Shown here: piece after piece, positions 8,889 to 17,908 of the stretch
How positions within the stretch are numbered: the first letter of the stretch is position 1
Layout: each line of letters begins with the position of its first letter
Origin: Brachybacterium sp. UMB0905
GTDB taxonomy: Bacteria; Actinomycetota; Actinomycetes; Actinomycetales; Dermabacteraceae
Assembly: GCF_002871795.1 (NCBI RefSeq)
Contig: NZ_PNHL01000001.1
Coordinates: 100,683 to 164,682, forward strand
Reading direction: 5' to 3'
Length of the DNA: 64,000 bases
Notes under the pieces: model-generated
The model's database searches: none
What the model was told of the DNA's origin: nothing
Seen by the model: only the letters and a program-made list of their open reading frames with translations
Program-made: the position numbers and the translations under genes

Positions 8889-8921
8889 CGACCTTTCCTC
8901 CACAACGGGGGTTCATCCACA
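8889..8921 (+). promoter_or_regulatory. Conserved 33-bp upstream motif, copy B
   Basis: Carries CCTCCACAACGG (8897-8908) and TCATCCACA (8913-8921) behind CGACCT. It is identical to 813-845 at 28 of 33 positions, the main difference being the four bases between the cores. The ATG of the Tad operon's first gene follows after 51 bp, the same distance as for the DUF559 gene. There is no ribosome-binding site before that ATG, and CACGCT sits at -12 to -7 where copy A has CACTAT. Confidence 0.6.
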
Positions 8922-8972
8922 ATCGGCACCCCCTCCCTGGTGCGCCCGCCGTGATCTCGTCACGCTGGCGCC

Positions 8973-10184
8973 ATGACCAGCACCATCACGACGCATCAGG
9001 CGAAGACGAGCCGCCGCGGCGCCGGCCCTGCACGTGACAGCGAAACCGCCCCGGTCGGCACCGCGGGACCGGACAGCACGGCACGATCGGGCAGCGCACC
9101 GCGCCTGGGGCTGCTGCGCGCAACCTCGCGCACCGGCTCCGCTCCCACGCGGCCCCCGTCGGTATTCCCCACCGGGCGAGACCGCACCGCGCACAGTGCG
9201 GCACGGGTGGCATGCATCGGGGCCGACGGGCCGCTTGCCGCGCAGATCCGTGACCACGTCTCCGCGGCGGGAGCGCAGCTCGCGCCAGAATCCGATCTCT
9301 CGGGGTGTGCACTCCTGGTCGTCGCGGCGAGCGCGCTGCCGCTGACTGCTCCCCTGCCGCCACGCACCCCGGTGCTCATCGTCACCGCGCAGGAAGAGGT
9401 CGCGTCCTCAACGTGGAGCGCAGCGCTCGCCCTCGGGGCACTCGCGGTGCTGCGTCTGCCCGCGGAGTCCGAACAGCTGCTGTCCCTGCTGGCGGACCTC
9501 ACGCGGCCGCGCAGCCGGGCGCTCATGCTCGGTGTCGTCGCCGGCTGTGGTGGTGCGGGCGCCTCATCGTTCGCGGCGCGGCTCGCGGGGGCGGCACGCC
9601 GGCACGGCACCGTCACGCTGGTGGACGCTGATCCGCGCGGCGGGGGCCTGGATCTGTTGGTGGAGGCGCCCGACGGGGAGGGTGCCACGTGGGCGGAGAT
9701 CGAGACGCTGGGCCCGGAGGACGGGGCGGCGCTGCGGGAGAACCTGCCGGTCATTGACGAGGTGCGGCTGCTCGGGGCGGGCGATGGCCCCGGCGCGCAG
9801 GACGTGATGCTACCGCGGGCGCTGTCAGCTCTGGCAGCGCTCGATGGCACCGTGGTGGTGGATCTCGCGCCGGAGCTCGTGCCCAGCGCGCACGAGCATC
9901 TGGATGCGCTGCTGCTGGTGAGCCGAGCCGATGACCATGCGGTGCGGGCGGCCGCCCGGCGGCTGCGCGACTGGGCTCTGCCGGTGGGGCTCGCGCACCT
10001 GGTGGTGCGGCGGCGCGGCCCGCTGGATGCCCGCGATGTCGCCGAGGATCTCGCGCTGCCGCTTGCGGCGAGCTTTCGGGATTTCTCCCCGGCGGTGGTG
10101 CCGCTGCTGGATGTACGTCGCCGCGGCGCGGATCGGGCGGCTCGGGAGCTGCTGGATGCCCTGGCTGAGGAGATCCCGGCATGA
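8973..10184 (+). CDS. ssd: Ssd/CpaE-like ATPase-fold protein of the Tad locus
   Basis: A 403-residue MinD/CpaE-like protein, the usual first gene of actinobacterial Tad clusters (Rv3660c type, called septum site-determining protein). Residues 1-70 are a disordered Ser/Thr/Ala leader. A receiver-like segment follows, then a ParA-type domain beginning GVVAGCGGAGASSFAARLA, a degenerate deviant Walker A (GGAGASS, without the usual Lys), and VTLVDADPRGGGLD with the switch Asp. In other systems CpaE helps place the pilus machine. It overlaps tadA by four bases (ATGA). No Shine-Dalgarno sequence precedes the ATG. Confidence 0.85.
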   Translation: MTSTITTHQAKTSRRGAGPARDSETAPVGTAGPDSTARSGSAPRLGLLRATSRTGSAPTRPPSVFPTGRDRTAHSAARVACIGADGPLAAQIRDHVSAAGAQLAPESDLSGCALLVVAASALPLTAPLPPRTPVLIVTAQEEVASSTWSAALALGALAVLRLPAESEQLLSLLADLTRPRSRALMLGVVAGCGGAGASSFAARLAGAARRHGTVTLVDADPRGGGLDLLVEAPDGEGATWAEIETLGPEDGAALRENLPVIDEVRLLGAGDGPGAQDVMLPRALSALAALDGTVVVDLAPELVPSAHEHLDALLLVSRADDHAVRAAARRLRDWALPVGLAHLVVRRRGPLDARDVAEDLALPLAASFRDFSPAVVPLLDVRRRGADRAARELLDALAEEIPA

Positions 10185-11386
10185 GCCCGGCAGCGGGCGA
10201 GGAGGACCTCACCGATCTGGTGGAGGTCGTGCGGGAGGATCTGGTGCGCCACCCGGGGGTGGTGGATGTGCCGCGCGTGGTGCGGGTGCTGCGCGAGCAG
10301 GGACGGGTGCTCGGGGCCGCGGCGGTGCTTGAGCTGACCGCGCGGCTGCGCGATCACGTCGACGGGCTCGGCCCCTTGCAGGGGCTGCTCGGCCCGGAGG
10401 TCACCGATCTGCTGGTCAACGATGACGGCACGGTATGGGTCGACGATTCCAGCGGGCTGCACCGCACCGAGCTACGCCTGGATGCGGAGGCGGCGCGGGA
10501 CCTGGCGGTGCGGCTCGCGACCGCTGGGGGTCGGCGCCTGGATGATGCGGTGCCGTGGGCCGATGCGCACCTGCCCTCCGGGATCCGTTTCCACGCGGTG
10601 CTGCCGCCACTGTCCCCGGGCGGGGCGATCCTCTCCCTGCGGGTGCCGGGGCGGCAGCGCCTGGACCTGGGGGATCTGGTGCGCCTGGGGGCGATCAGCC
10701 CGACGCTGCGCGCGGTGCTCGAGCAGGTGGTCGCCGCACGGATCCCGTTCCTGGTCACCGGCGGCACAGGGACGGGGAAGTCCACGCTGCTGGCGGCGAT
10801 GCTGCGGGAGGTGACGCCCGCTGAGCGGATCGTCGTGGTCGAGGATGTGCTCGAGCTGCAGGTGGAACATCCGCATGTGGTGCATCTGCAGTCACGGCAC
10901 GCCAACAGCGAGGGCGTCGGCGCGGTGGAACTCGCCACGCTCGTGCGGCAGAGCCTGCGGATGCGCCCGGACCGGATCGTGCTGGGCGAATGCCGTGGCG
11001 GGGAGATCCGGGAGCTGCTGCAGGCGCTGAACACCGGACATGAGGGCGGCTGCGGCACCGTGCATGCGAACACCGCCGCAGATGTTCCGGCACGCCTGGA
11101 AGCACTGGGAGCGCTCGGCGGACTGGACCGGCAGGCGCTGGCCGCGCAGGTGGCCAGCGCCCTCAAGGTCGTGATCCACCTGGGGCGCGAGGCCGGGGTC
11201 CGCGCGGTGCAGGAGATCGCCCTGCTGGTCCGCGTGGCCGATGGGACGCTGCACGCGCGCACCGCTCTCGAGGTGCGCGGGGGCGCTCTGCTGGAAGGAC
11301 CCGCCGCGGGGGATCTCTCGCGGTGGCTGCATGCCCCAACCCCCGTCACGGGGCCCTCGGCGGGGCATCGGAGGGCCGTGGCATGA
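10181..11386 (+). CDS. tadA: TadA/CpaF-type secretion ATPase
   Basis: A 401-residue hexameric ATPase that powers assembly of Flp-type pili. Walker A GGTGTGKST is at 194-202; the Asp-box/Walker B region VVVEDVLELQ and the His-box (GHEGGCGTVHANT) follow, with RPDRIVLGECRGGE between them. The N-terminal region (70-130, GPEVTDLLVNDDGTVWVD) matches the CpaF N-domain. The start ATG overlaps the ssd stop and the stop overlaps the next ATG, so ssd, tadA and tadBC form one coupled unit. Confidence 0.92.
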   Translation: MSPAAGEEDLTDLVEVVREDLVRHPGVVDVPRVVRVLREQGRVLGAAAVLELTARLRDHVDGLGPLQGLLGPEVTDLLVNDDGTVWVDDSSGLHRTELRLDAEAARDLAVRLATAGGRRLDDAVPWADAHLPSGIRFHAVLPPLSPGGAILSLRVPGRQRLDLGDLVRLGAISPTLRAVLEQVVAARIPFLVTGGTGTGKSTLLAAMLREVTPAERIVVVEDVLELQVEHPHVVHLQSRHANSEGVGAVELATLVRQSLRMRPDRIVLGECRGGEIRELLQALNTGHEGGCGTVHANTAADVPARLEALGALGGLDRQALAAQVASALKVVIHLGREAGVRAVQEIALLVRVADGTLHARTALEVRGGALLEGPAAGDLSRWLHAPTPVTGPSAGHRRAVA

Positions 11387-12468
11387 CAGTTCTGCTGATC
11401 GCGGCGCTGCTGATGCTGCTGTGGGTGCTCGCCCCACCGAGCCGCCACGCCCCGGGGCCGCAGGTCTCGGGGGCGGGGCGGCGGCATCGGGCAGGTCCGC
11501 TCGAGGTGGCGCGGGCGGTGGAGCAGCTGGCCACGGTCCTCGCCTCCGGCTCCACGATCCGGCAGGCCTGGGCGGCAGTGGGCCGCTCCGCGCCCCCGGG
11601 GGACCTCGCGGATCTGGCTCGGGCCGGGGCTGCCGGGGCGGATCCGCGACGGCCCGGGGCTGGGCGGTTGCACGCCACGGCGATGGTGCGCTCGCTCGGG
11701 ACGGCGCTCGCGGTGTGTGAGCGCACCGGGGCACCCACCGCGGTGATGCTCGAGCATCTCGCCGAGGCACTGCGGGATCTGCATGACGCGGCCCTGGCGC
11801 GGCGCAGCGCGTTCGCCGGTCCGCGGTCCACGGCCCGGATCCTGCTGGTGCTGCCGCTTGGCGGGCTTGCGCTCGGGGCGCTGCTGGGCGGGGATCCTCT
11901 GCACCTGCTGCTCAGCACGCCCGGTGGGCACCTGCTGGGCGCCGTAGGCCTGGCTCTGACTGTCGCCGGCTGGTGGTGGATGCATCGGATGCTTCGCGCG
12001 GCGGACCCGCCCGCGCCCGTGGGGCTCGACGGATCGGTGCTGCTGGAGCTCGTGGCGGGCGCGCTCGAGGCCGGGCTGCCGCTTGCGAGCGCCGCGCAAG
12101 CGGTGGCCCAGGCGCTGCCGACCAGCGCAGACCGTGAGGCGCTGGAGCGTTTCGCCTCCGGACTCCATTCCGGACTGGGTGCCGAACGTGCCGCGCGTGC
12201 GCTCCCGACGCAGCTGGCCGCCCTAGGACGCAGCGCCGTGCTCGCCGAGGGCACCGGCGCGGACCTCTCGAGGGTGCTGCGCTCGGCCGCCCGGGATGGT
12301 CGGCGGGGCCGGGCCCGGGACGCGGAGGTGCGCGCCGCGCAGCTGGCGGTGCGGCTGGTGCTGCCGACAGGGCTGACGCTCCTGCCGGCGTTCGTGGCGC
12401 TCGGGATCATCCCGACCGTGATCTCCCTGCTCGGCGGCACGCTCTCCCCCGGCGCCGCCGTCCCCTGA
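11383..12468 (+). CDS. Fused TadB-TadC-like pilus membrane protein
   Basis: A 361-residue protein with two type II secretion F-like halves in one chain. The first (about 1-220) has an N-terminal membrane helix, a helical LATVLASGSTIRQAWAAVG / GTALAVCERTG segment and two membrane helices. The second (about 225-361) repeats the pattern with LLELVAGALEAGLPLASAA, VLAEGTGADLSRVLRSAA and a C-terminal membrane pair ending VALGIIPTVISLL. In most Tad loci TadB and TadC are separate genes that together form the inner-membrane platform. No frameshift or internal stop separates the halves. It is ATGA-coupled to tadA. Confidence 0.8.
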   Translation: MTVLLIAALLMLLWVLAPPSRHAPGPQVSGAGRRHRAGPLEVARAVEQLATVLASGSTIRQAWAAVGRSAPPGDLADLARAGAAGADPRRPGAGRLHATAMVRSLGTALAVCERTGAPTAVMLEHLAEALRDLHDAALARRSAFAGPRSTARILLVLPLGGLALGALLGGDPLHLLLSTPGGHLLGAVGLALTVAGWWWMHRMLRAADPPAPVGLDGSVLLELVAGALEAGLPLASAAQAVAQALPTSADREALERFASGLHSGLGAERAARALPTQLAALGRSAVLAEGTGADLSRVLRSAARDGRRGRARDAEVRAAQLAVRLVLPTGLTLLPAFVALGIIPTVISLLGGTLSPGAAVP

Positions 12469-12627
12469 CTCCCGGAGCTCGCTCCGGATGCGCCGCCGAC
12501 GCAGGCGGCGTGCGGCAGCTGCGGCTGCCACCCCGGGCGGACACCCGTCCTCCCGGTACCCCTGCAGCGCTTCCGTGTGGGTGCTGCGCCACCGGACGGC
12601 ACCTGCCGTCCTTACCCCGAAGGAGAG

Positions 12628-12834
12628 ATGACCATGACCCTCACGATGATCCGGATGCGCCGGGCTGTGCACCGCGTGCTGCACGACCAGACCGGCGCCT
12701 CCACCGCTGAGTACGCCATCACGGTGCTCGCAGCCTGCGGTTTCGCCGCCGTGCTGGTGGCACTGCTGGCCTCCGGTGAGGTGCGCGAGCTGCTGATGGG
12801 CATCATCACCTCTGCCCTGTCCAAGGGGCAGTGA
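12628..12834 (+). CDS. DUF4244 Flp-pilin-like small protein
   Basis: A 68-residue protein. A basic N-terminal segment (RMRRAVHRVLHDQTG) ends at ASTAEYAITVLAACGFAAVLVALL, the class of Glu+5-bearing hydrophobic helix found in Flp pilins, followed by a short tail. This is the DUF4244 family, normally found at this position in actinobacterial Tad loci, and it is the likely pilus subunit. Cleavage would fall before the AEYAITVL part, inferred by analogy with prepilin processing. It is preceded by GAAGGAGAG and a 159-bp gap after tadBC, so it may have its own promoter and higher expression. Confidence 0.8.
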   Translation: MTMTLTMIRMRRAVHRVLHDQTGASTAEYAITVLAACGFAAVLVALLASGEVRELLMGIITSALSKGQ

Positions 12835-13244
12835 TGCCGCGGTGCGCCCGGTCATCCCTCCTGCGGGATGACCGGGGCTCCGCCACCGCGGAAACGGCGA
12901 TCGTGCTGCCCGTGGTGGTGACGATGGTGGTGGTGCTGATCCTGGCCGGGGCGGGCCTTGCTACCCAGGTGCGCCTGGAATCCGCGGCCCGCGGCGCCGC
13001 GAGGGAGCTCGCGCGTGGGGAGGATGAGGCTGCGGCGGTCGCGGTCGCGCAGCGGATCGGCGGGCAGGGCACCGCGGTGAGCATCACGCGCGCTGACACC
13101 TGGGTGCACGTGGAGGTCACCCGCACCCTGCAGGCCGGGCCAGGACCTCTCTCGGGGGCCAGCTGGCAGCTCGACGCCGATGCGGAGGCCCGCCTCGAGC
13201 CGACCCTGCTGGGTGCGGACACACAGGCCGGAGGTGGCCCATGA
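12834..13244 (+). CDS. TadE-like minor pilin
   Basis: A 136-residue protein. A short basic leader (RSSLLRDDRGS) precedes ATAETAIVLPVVVTMVVVLILAGAGLA, the typical TadE/pseudopilin helix with Glu at +5. The remainder is an extracytoplasmic domain. The ATG overlaps the previous stop (TGATG); a GTG one codon earlier is also possible. In Tad systems TadE-type proteins act as minor pilins in assembly. Confidence 0.8.
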   Translation: MPRCARSSLLRDDRGSATAETAIVLPVVVTMVVVLILAGAGLATQVRLESAARGAARELARGEDEAAAVAVAQRIGGQGTAVSITRADTWVHVEVTRTLQAGPGPLSGASWQLDADAEARLEPTLLGADTQAGGGP

Positions 13245-13579
13245 GCACCGGAGCCGCATCGGTCCTCGCCTGGACGGGGACCGCGAGCGTGATGGTGGGG
13301 GCGATGGCGCTGCTGGGCGGCGGACTGCTCGCCCAGGAGCAAGCGGGCACCGCCGCAGACCTCGCGGCCCTCGCCGGAGCAGATGCGCTCGCCGCCGCGA
13401 ACGCACATCCCTGCGCGGTCGCCGCGGAGGTCGCACAGCGCAACGATGCACGCCTCACGTCCTGCGAGCGCCGCGGCTGGGATGTGCTCGTCACGGTGGA
13501 GGTCCGGGCAGGTTCCCTGCCGCTGCCCCCGGCGAGCGCCCGCGCCCGCGCCGGACCCGGACCGGAGGAGCTGCCGTGA
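13241..13579 (+). CDS. Rv3654c-like TadE/TadG-family secreted protein
   Basis: A 112-residue protein that closes the Tad operon. One membrane helix (about 10-32) is followed by EQAGTAADLAALAGADALAAA, the hallmark of the helicase/secretion-neighbourhood TadE-like family (Rv3654c type). Two later Cys residues (in HPCAV and TSCER) could be disulfide bonded. The start ATG overlaps the stop of the preceding gene by four bases. Confidence 0.75.
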   Translation: MSTGAASVLAWTGTASVMVGAMALLGGGLLAQEQAGTAADLAALAGADALAAANAHPCAVAAEVAQRNDARLTSCERRGWDVLVTVEVRAGSLPLPPASARARAGPGPEELP

Positions 13580-13692
13580 GATCGCGGCGAGGCCCTGCTT
13601 GTGATGCACCGCAAGGAGCCTGCGTACGGTTGTGCGCCGCCGCGGCGGCGGGGACGAGCGCGAGAAGCTGCTGCCAGCGAGCCCCGCACCCC

Positions 13693-16149
13693 TCACTCCT
13701 GACGCAGCAGCCCGAGCAGTGTCGCAGCGCCCGGCTTGGACAGCGGCTCATTGCCGTTGCCGCATTTCGGGGAGACCACGCAGGCGGGGCAGCCGGCGGC
13801 GCAGGGGCAGGCGGCGATCATGTCGGCCGTAGCGCGCACCCACGCGGCGGCGTCGTCGGCCCCGCGTTCAGCGAAGCCCGCGCCGCCGGGTGCCCCGTCG
13901 TACACGAAGATCGTCGGTGCCTCGGTGTCCTCGTGATGCGCGGCGGAGAGTCCGCCGATGTCCCAGCGGTCGCATGTGGCCAGCAGCGGCAGCATCGAGA
14001 TCGCGGCATGCTCGGCGGCGTGCAGCGCCCCGGGCAGCTCCTCCGCATCGATCCCCGCTCCCTCGGTGAGCTCGCGCGGCAGCGTCCACCACACGGCCTT
14101 GGTGGTGAGAGTGCGCGGCGGCAGGTCCAGGGGATGCTGGGCCAGGACCGCCTGCGTGTACACGTCGCGCACCTGGTAGCCGGTGACCTGGTCGGTGACC
14201 TCCACGGTCCCAAAGCACAGGCGCACCCCGTCCTTCCAGGGCGCCTCCCGCTCCACCTGGCGGATCCGCAGGGTCGAGGCGGACTGCGGATGCGTGGAGT
14301 GCAGGGGGTCCTCGCGGTGCACGAAGGCGACGGCCTGGTCCACATCCAGGTGGTCCACCACGAAGCTGCGGCCCTGATGGATATACACCGCGCCGTCGTG
14401 AACCTGCGTGTGGGCGCTCGCCGCATCGACAGTGCCCAGCAGGCTGCCGGTGGCCTGCTCGACGATCCGCACCGGCTCGCCACCACTGCCGCGCAGATCG
14501 GTGAGGTCATGCGCGGATTCGCTGAGCGTCCAGTACCAGCCGCTCGCGCGAGCCCGCAGCACCCCGCGCCGCGCGAGCGTCGTCAGCAGTTCCCGCGCGG
14601 TGGGCCCGAAGATCTCCTCCTCCCCATCGCGAATAGCGAGCTCCGAGGCGGCCGCGCACAGGTGCGGGGTCATGACGTACGGGTTCGCGGGATCGAACAC
14701 GGCGGCCTCCACCTCGACGCCGAACAGCGACTCCGGGTGATGGACGACGTACGTGTCCAGTGGGTCCTCTCGTGCGACGAACAGTGCGAGCGCCCCGGCA
14801 TCGGCTTCCTGGGAGCGCCCGGCGCGGCCGAACTGCTGCCACAGCGACGCCCGCGTACCAGGCCAGCCGGCCACGACCACCGCGTCCAGACCCGCGATGT
14901 CGATGCCGAGCTCGAGCGCATTGGTGGAGGCGAGGGCCCGCAGCTCCCCCGAGCGCAGCGAATCTTCAAGGGCCCGGCGTTCCCGCGCCAGGTAGCCGCC
15001 GCGGTAGGCGGCGATCCGGCTGGCCCGCTCCACGAGGCCCGGCCCGTCGGTCTGCTGCGCCTTCTGCTCCAGCAGGCGCCGCGCTCCGGAGGCCACGAGC
15101 TCGGCGCCGCGGCGGGAGCGGGTGAACACGAGAGTCTGCACATCCCGCTGCACGAGGTCTGCGAGCAGGCCCGCCGCCTCGGTGGTCGCCGCGCGGCGCA
15201 CGGGGTCCTCACGTCGGGCCGGGGCCTCCTCGTCCCCAGCCGGGGCATCCGCATCCACAGCTGGGGCGCCCCCGTCCCCATCGGGTTCTTCCCAGGCCGC
15301 GGGGTCCCCGCGACCGTCCACGCGCGCCACAGTGCCCGGTTCCCACAGGCCGATGGTGAGCCCGGCCCGCGGGGATCCATCCTCGGTCACGGCGACGACG
15401 TCCCGGCCGATCAGCCTGCTCGCGGAGATCTCCGGGTTCGCGGTGGTCGCCGAGGCCAGCACGACCGTGGGCTCGGCCCGATAGTGCGCCGCCACCCTCC
15501 GCAGGCGCCGCAGCACCATCGCCACATGACTGCCGAACACGCCGCGATACGTGTGGCACTCATCGACCACGATGTACCGCAGGGCGCGCAGGAAATGCGC
15601 CCACTGCTCATGCCCGGGCAGGATCCCGAAATGCAGCATGTCCGGGTTGGTGAGCACGAAGGTGCCGTGGCGGCGGATCCAGCGCCGCTGCTCGGTGGGG
15701 GTATCGCCGTCGTACACGGCCGCGCGCACATCCCGCAGCCCCGCCTGATCGGCGAGGGCCTGAAGGTTCGTCAGCTGGTCGGCGGCCAGCGCCTTGGTGG
15801 GCGCGAGGTACAGGGCGGTGGCGCGCGGCGCCCGGATGTCCAGCTCCCGCGCCCCGATCGCGGTCAGGGCCGGCAGCTGGTAACCAAGCGACTTCCCGGA
15901 GGCGGTGGCGGTCGCGATGACAACGTCCTGCCCATCGTGGGCGAGGCGGGCCGCCTGCTCCTGGTGGATCCACGGGGCGGTGATCCCCCGCCCGGCAAGC
16001 GCCTCCACCAGCCGCGGATCGGTCCACTCGGGGAAGCTGCCCTGCCGGCCCGCCCGCCGGGGCCGCTCCTCGATATGGGTGAGGCAGCCGCGACGCGTGA
16101 GCGGAGCCGAGAGCTCGGTCAGGAGGTCGCGTGCTACACCAGCGCGCAT
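13693..16149 (-). CDS. DEAD/DEAH-box helicase of the MrfA/YprA type
   Basis: An 818-residue superfamily 2 helicase with a C-terminal zinc domain. Walker A-like TATASGKSLGYQLP, motif II VVDECHTYRG, motif III LASATTANP and motif VI QFGRAGR are in order. The C-terminus has clustered cysteines (CPCAAGCPACVVSPKCGNG) typical of the DUF1998 metal-binding region; relatives act in repair of mitomycin-type lesions. The stretch around residues 285-315 is a Pro/Asp/Ala insert. ATG 16149 follows GGAGGGCC. It is convergent with the Tad operon, the same neighbourhood as Rv3649 in mycobacteria. Confidence 0.9.
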   Translation of the reverse strand: MRAGVARDLLTELSAPLTRRGCLTHIEERPRRAGRQGSFPEWTDPRLVEALAGRGITAPWIHQEQAARLAHDGQDVVIATATASGKSLGYQLPALTAIGARELDIRAPRATALYLAPTKALAADQLTNLQALADQAGLRDVRAAVYDGDTPTEQRRWIRRHGTFVLTNPDMLHFGILPGHEQWAHFLRALRYIVVDECHTYRGVFGSHVAMVLRRLRRVAAHYRAEPTVVLASATTANPEISASRLIGRDVVAVTEDGSPRAGLTIGLWEPGTVARVDGRGDPAAWEEPDGDGGAPAVDADAPAGDEEAPARREDPVRRAATTEAAGLLADLVQRDVQTLVFTRSRRGAELVASGARRLLEQKAQQTDGPGLVERASRIAAYRGGYLARERRALEDSLRSGELRALASTNALELGIDIAGLDAVVVAGWPGTRASLWQQFGRAGRSQEADAGALALFVAREDPLDTYVVHHPESLFGVEVEAAVFDPANPYVMTPHLCAAASELAIRDGEEEIFGPTARELLTTLARRGVLRARASGWYWTLSESAHDLTDLRGSGGEPVRIVEQATGSLLGTVDAASAHTQVHDGAVYIHQGRSFVVDHLDVDQAVAFVHREDPLHSTHPQSASTLRIRQVEREAPWKDGVRLCFGTVEVTDQVTGYQVRDVYTQAVLAQHPLDLPPRTLTTKAVWWTLPRELTEGAGIDAEELPGALHAAEHAAISMLPLLATCDRWDIGGLSAAHHEDTEAPTIFVYDGAPGGAGFAERGADDAAAWVRATADMIAACPCAAGCPACVVSPKCGNGNEPLSKPGAATLLGLLRQE

Positions 16150-16243
16150 GGCCCTCCATCCCGCGCAGACTCCCACAGAGCCTGCACATCTCCCCTGCCA
16201 GGCCACCCAATCGGGCCCGGTCGGCTGGGGCACAATCGTAGCC

Positions 16244-17908
16244 ATGCCCACCCACACGCCTCCCGCTCCCCCACGCGTGCTGCCCGCGCTGATCACAGCC
16301 CTGCGGGCGGACCTCACCGCCGCGCGTTTCACGAGCGGACGGATCGAAGAGCTGCTGGGCGAGGTGGCGCTCGGAGCGCTGCGCCGGGAGAACCCCGTGC
16401 CCGCCCGGCGGATCCTCGCCACCAGCACCGATCCTGCGGCGGTGCTCGCGCAGCTCTTCACCCTCGGGGTCGCCCTCCCCCGCCCCGCGGTCGAGGCCGC
16501 CCTGCCCCAGCTCAGCGTCGACGGCGCCGCGCAGCTCGGGCTCGTGTGCCTCGGCCCGATCTCGGAGGGCACAGGGTCTACGTGCACCAGCCCCATTCCC
16601 GGGGCCGACGGGAACCTGCTCGTCCACCCCCTGCTGGACCTCTCCCCCTACTCCGCCACGGATGATGCCGGGGAGATCACCTGGTGGATCGCCTCGGATC
16701 TCTCCGAGCTCGCCACCGGCGCGGCACTGCACCCCGAGCATGTGCTCGGCGTGGGCGGCGCCTCCCTGACCCTCGCCCGCCTCACCCCGCGCACGCCCAC
16801 CGGCCGGGTGCTGGATCTGGGCTGCGGCGGCGGCATCCAGGCGCTGCACGCCTCCCGGCACGCCGAGCACGTCACCGCCACCGACCTCTCCGAGCGGGCC
16901 CTCGCCGACGCGGCCTTCACCGCGGCACTGAACGGCATCGACCTCGACCTGCGGCGCGGCTCGCTGCTCGAGCCCGTGGCCGGGGAGCGCTTCGACCTCA
17001 TCGTCTCCAATCCCCCGTTCGTCATCACCCCGCGCACAGCCGATGAGGACGCCTCCGGGGGCTGGACCTACCGCGATGGCGGCCGCGCCGGGGACACGCT
17101 GCTGGCCGAGCTGCTGCAGGACCTGCCCGGCCACCTGGCCCCCGGCGGGCGCGCCGTCATGCTCGGCAACTGGGAGATCACCGACGTCGAAGACCCCTTC
17201 GCCCACCCCACCGCCTGGCTGCAGCACGCCCTCGCCGACGGGGTGGATGCGTGGGTGATCCAGCGCGAGAGCGAGGACCCTGCCCAGTACGCGGAGACCT
17301 GGGCGCGCGACGGTGGCATCACCGACCGCGACCCGCGCTGGGCGGAGCTGATCACCGCCTGGCTCGAGGACTTCGCCGCCCGGAACGTGACGCGCATCGG
17401 CTTCGGTTACCTGCTGCTCCACCGGCCCGAGGACTCCCAGTCCCCTACCCCGTCCGCGGCCCAGCCCACCGCCCGTTCCGGCGCTCGCCCCGCCCCCGCG
17501 CGCCGTGGCGTGCTGCGCACCGAGGTCGTGCCCGGCACCGGCAGCGGCACGCTCGCCACCCACCTCGCTGCCGGGCAGGACATGATCGCCCGCCTTGCGA
17601 CGCTGAGCGATGAGGAGCTGCTGGCCTCCCGCCTCATTCGCGCCGAGGACGTCGTCGAGCGCCGCCACCTCACTCCCGGGCAGTTCGATCCGATGCTCAT
17701 CGAGCTGGTGCAGGGCGCGGGGTTCGCCCGCACCGTTCCCGCGGACCAGCTGCTCGCCGCGACCGTCGGCGCCCTGGACGGCACCCTCACCCTGGGGCAG
17801 GTGATCGGAGCGGTGTGCGCGCTGACCGACGCCGATGCGGACGCCGCCCAGGCCCAGCTTCTGCCCCAGATCCGCGAGCTGCTGATCACCGGCATGGTGA
17901 CCCTGTGA
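16244..17908 (+). CDS. SAM-dependent methyltransferase (DUF7059 type)
   Basis: A 554-residue protein. The middle third is a class I methyltransferase: motif I VLDLGCGGGIQAL at about 190, a TDLSERAL acidic turn, and NPPF at about 260, which marks enzymes that methylate an exocyclic or amide nitrogen. The N-terminal 160 residues and the C-terminal 140 residues (after a Pro/Ala-rich linker near 400-425) resemble the accessory domains of actinobacterial DUF7059-type proteins. The substrate is unknown. It is divergent from the helicase with a 94-bp gap and is GTGA-coupled to the PAP2 gene. Confidence 0.8.
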   Translation: MPTHTPPAPPRVLPALITALRADLTAARFTSGRIEELLGEVALGALRRENPVPARRILATSTDPAAVLAQLFTLGVALPRPAVEAALPQLSVDGAAQLGLVCLGPISEGTGSTCTSPIPGADGNLLVHPLLDLSPYSATDDAGEITWWIASDLSELATGAALHPEHVLGVGGASLTLARLTPRTPTGRVLDLGCGGGIQALHASRHAEHVTATDLSERALADAAFTAALNGIDLDLRRGSLLEPVAGERFDLIVSNPPFVITPRTADEDASGGWTYRDGGRAGDTLLAELLQDLPGHLAPGGRAVMLGNWEITDVEDPFAHPTAWLQHALADGVDAWVIQRESEDPAQYAETWARDGGITDRDPRWAELITAWLEDFAARNVTRIGFGYLLLHRPEDSQSPTPSAAQPTARSGARPAPARRGVLRTEVVPGTGSGTLATHLAAGQDMIARLATLSDEELLASRLIRAEDVVERRHLTPGQFDPMLIELVQGAGFARTVPADQLLAATVGALDGTLTLGQVIGAVCALTDADADAAQAQLLPQIRELLITGMVTL

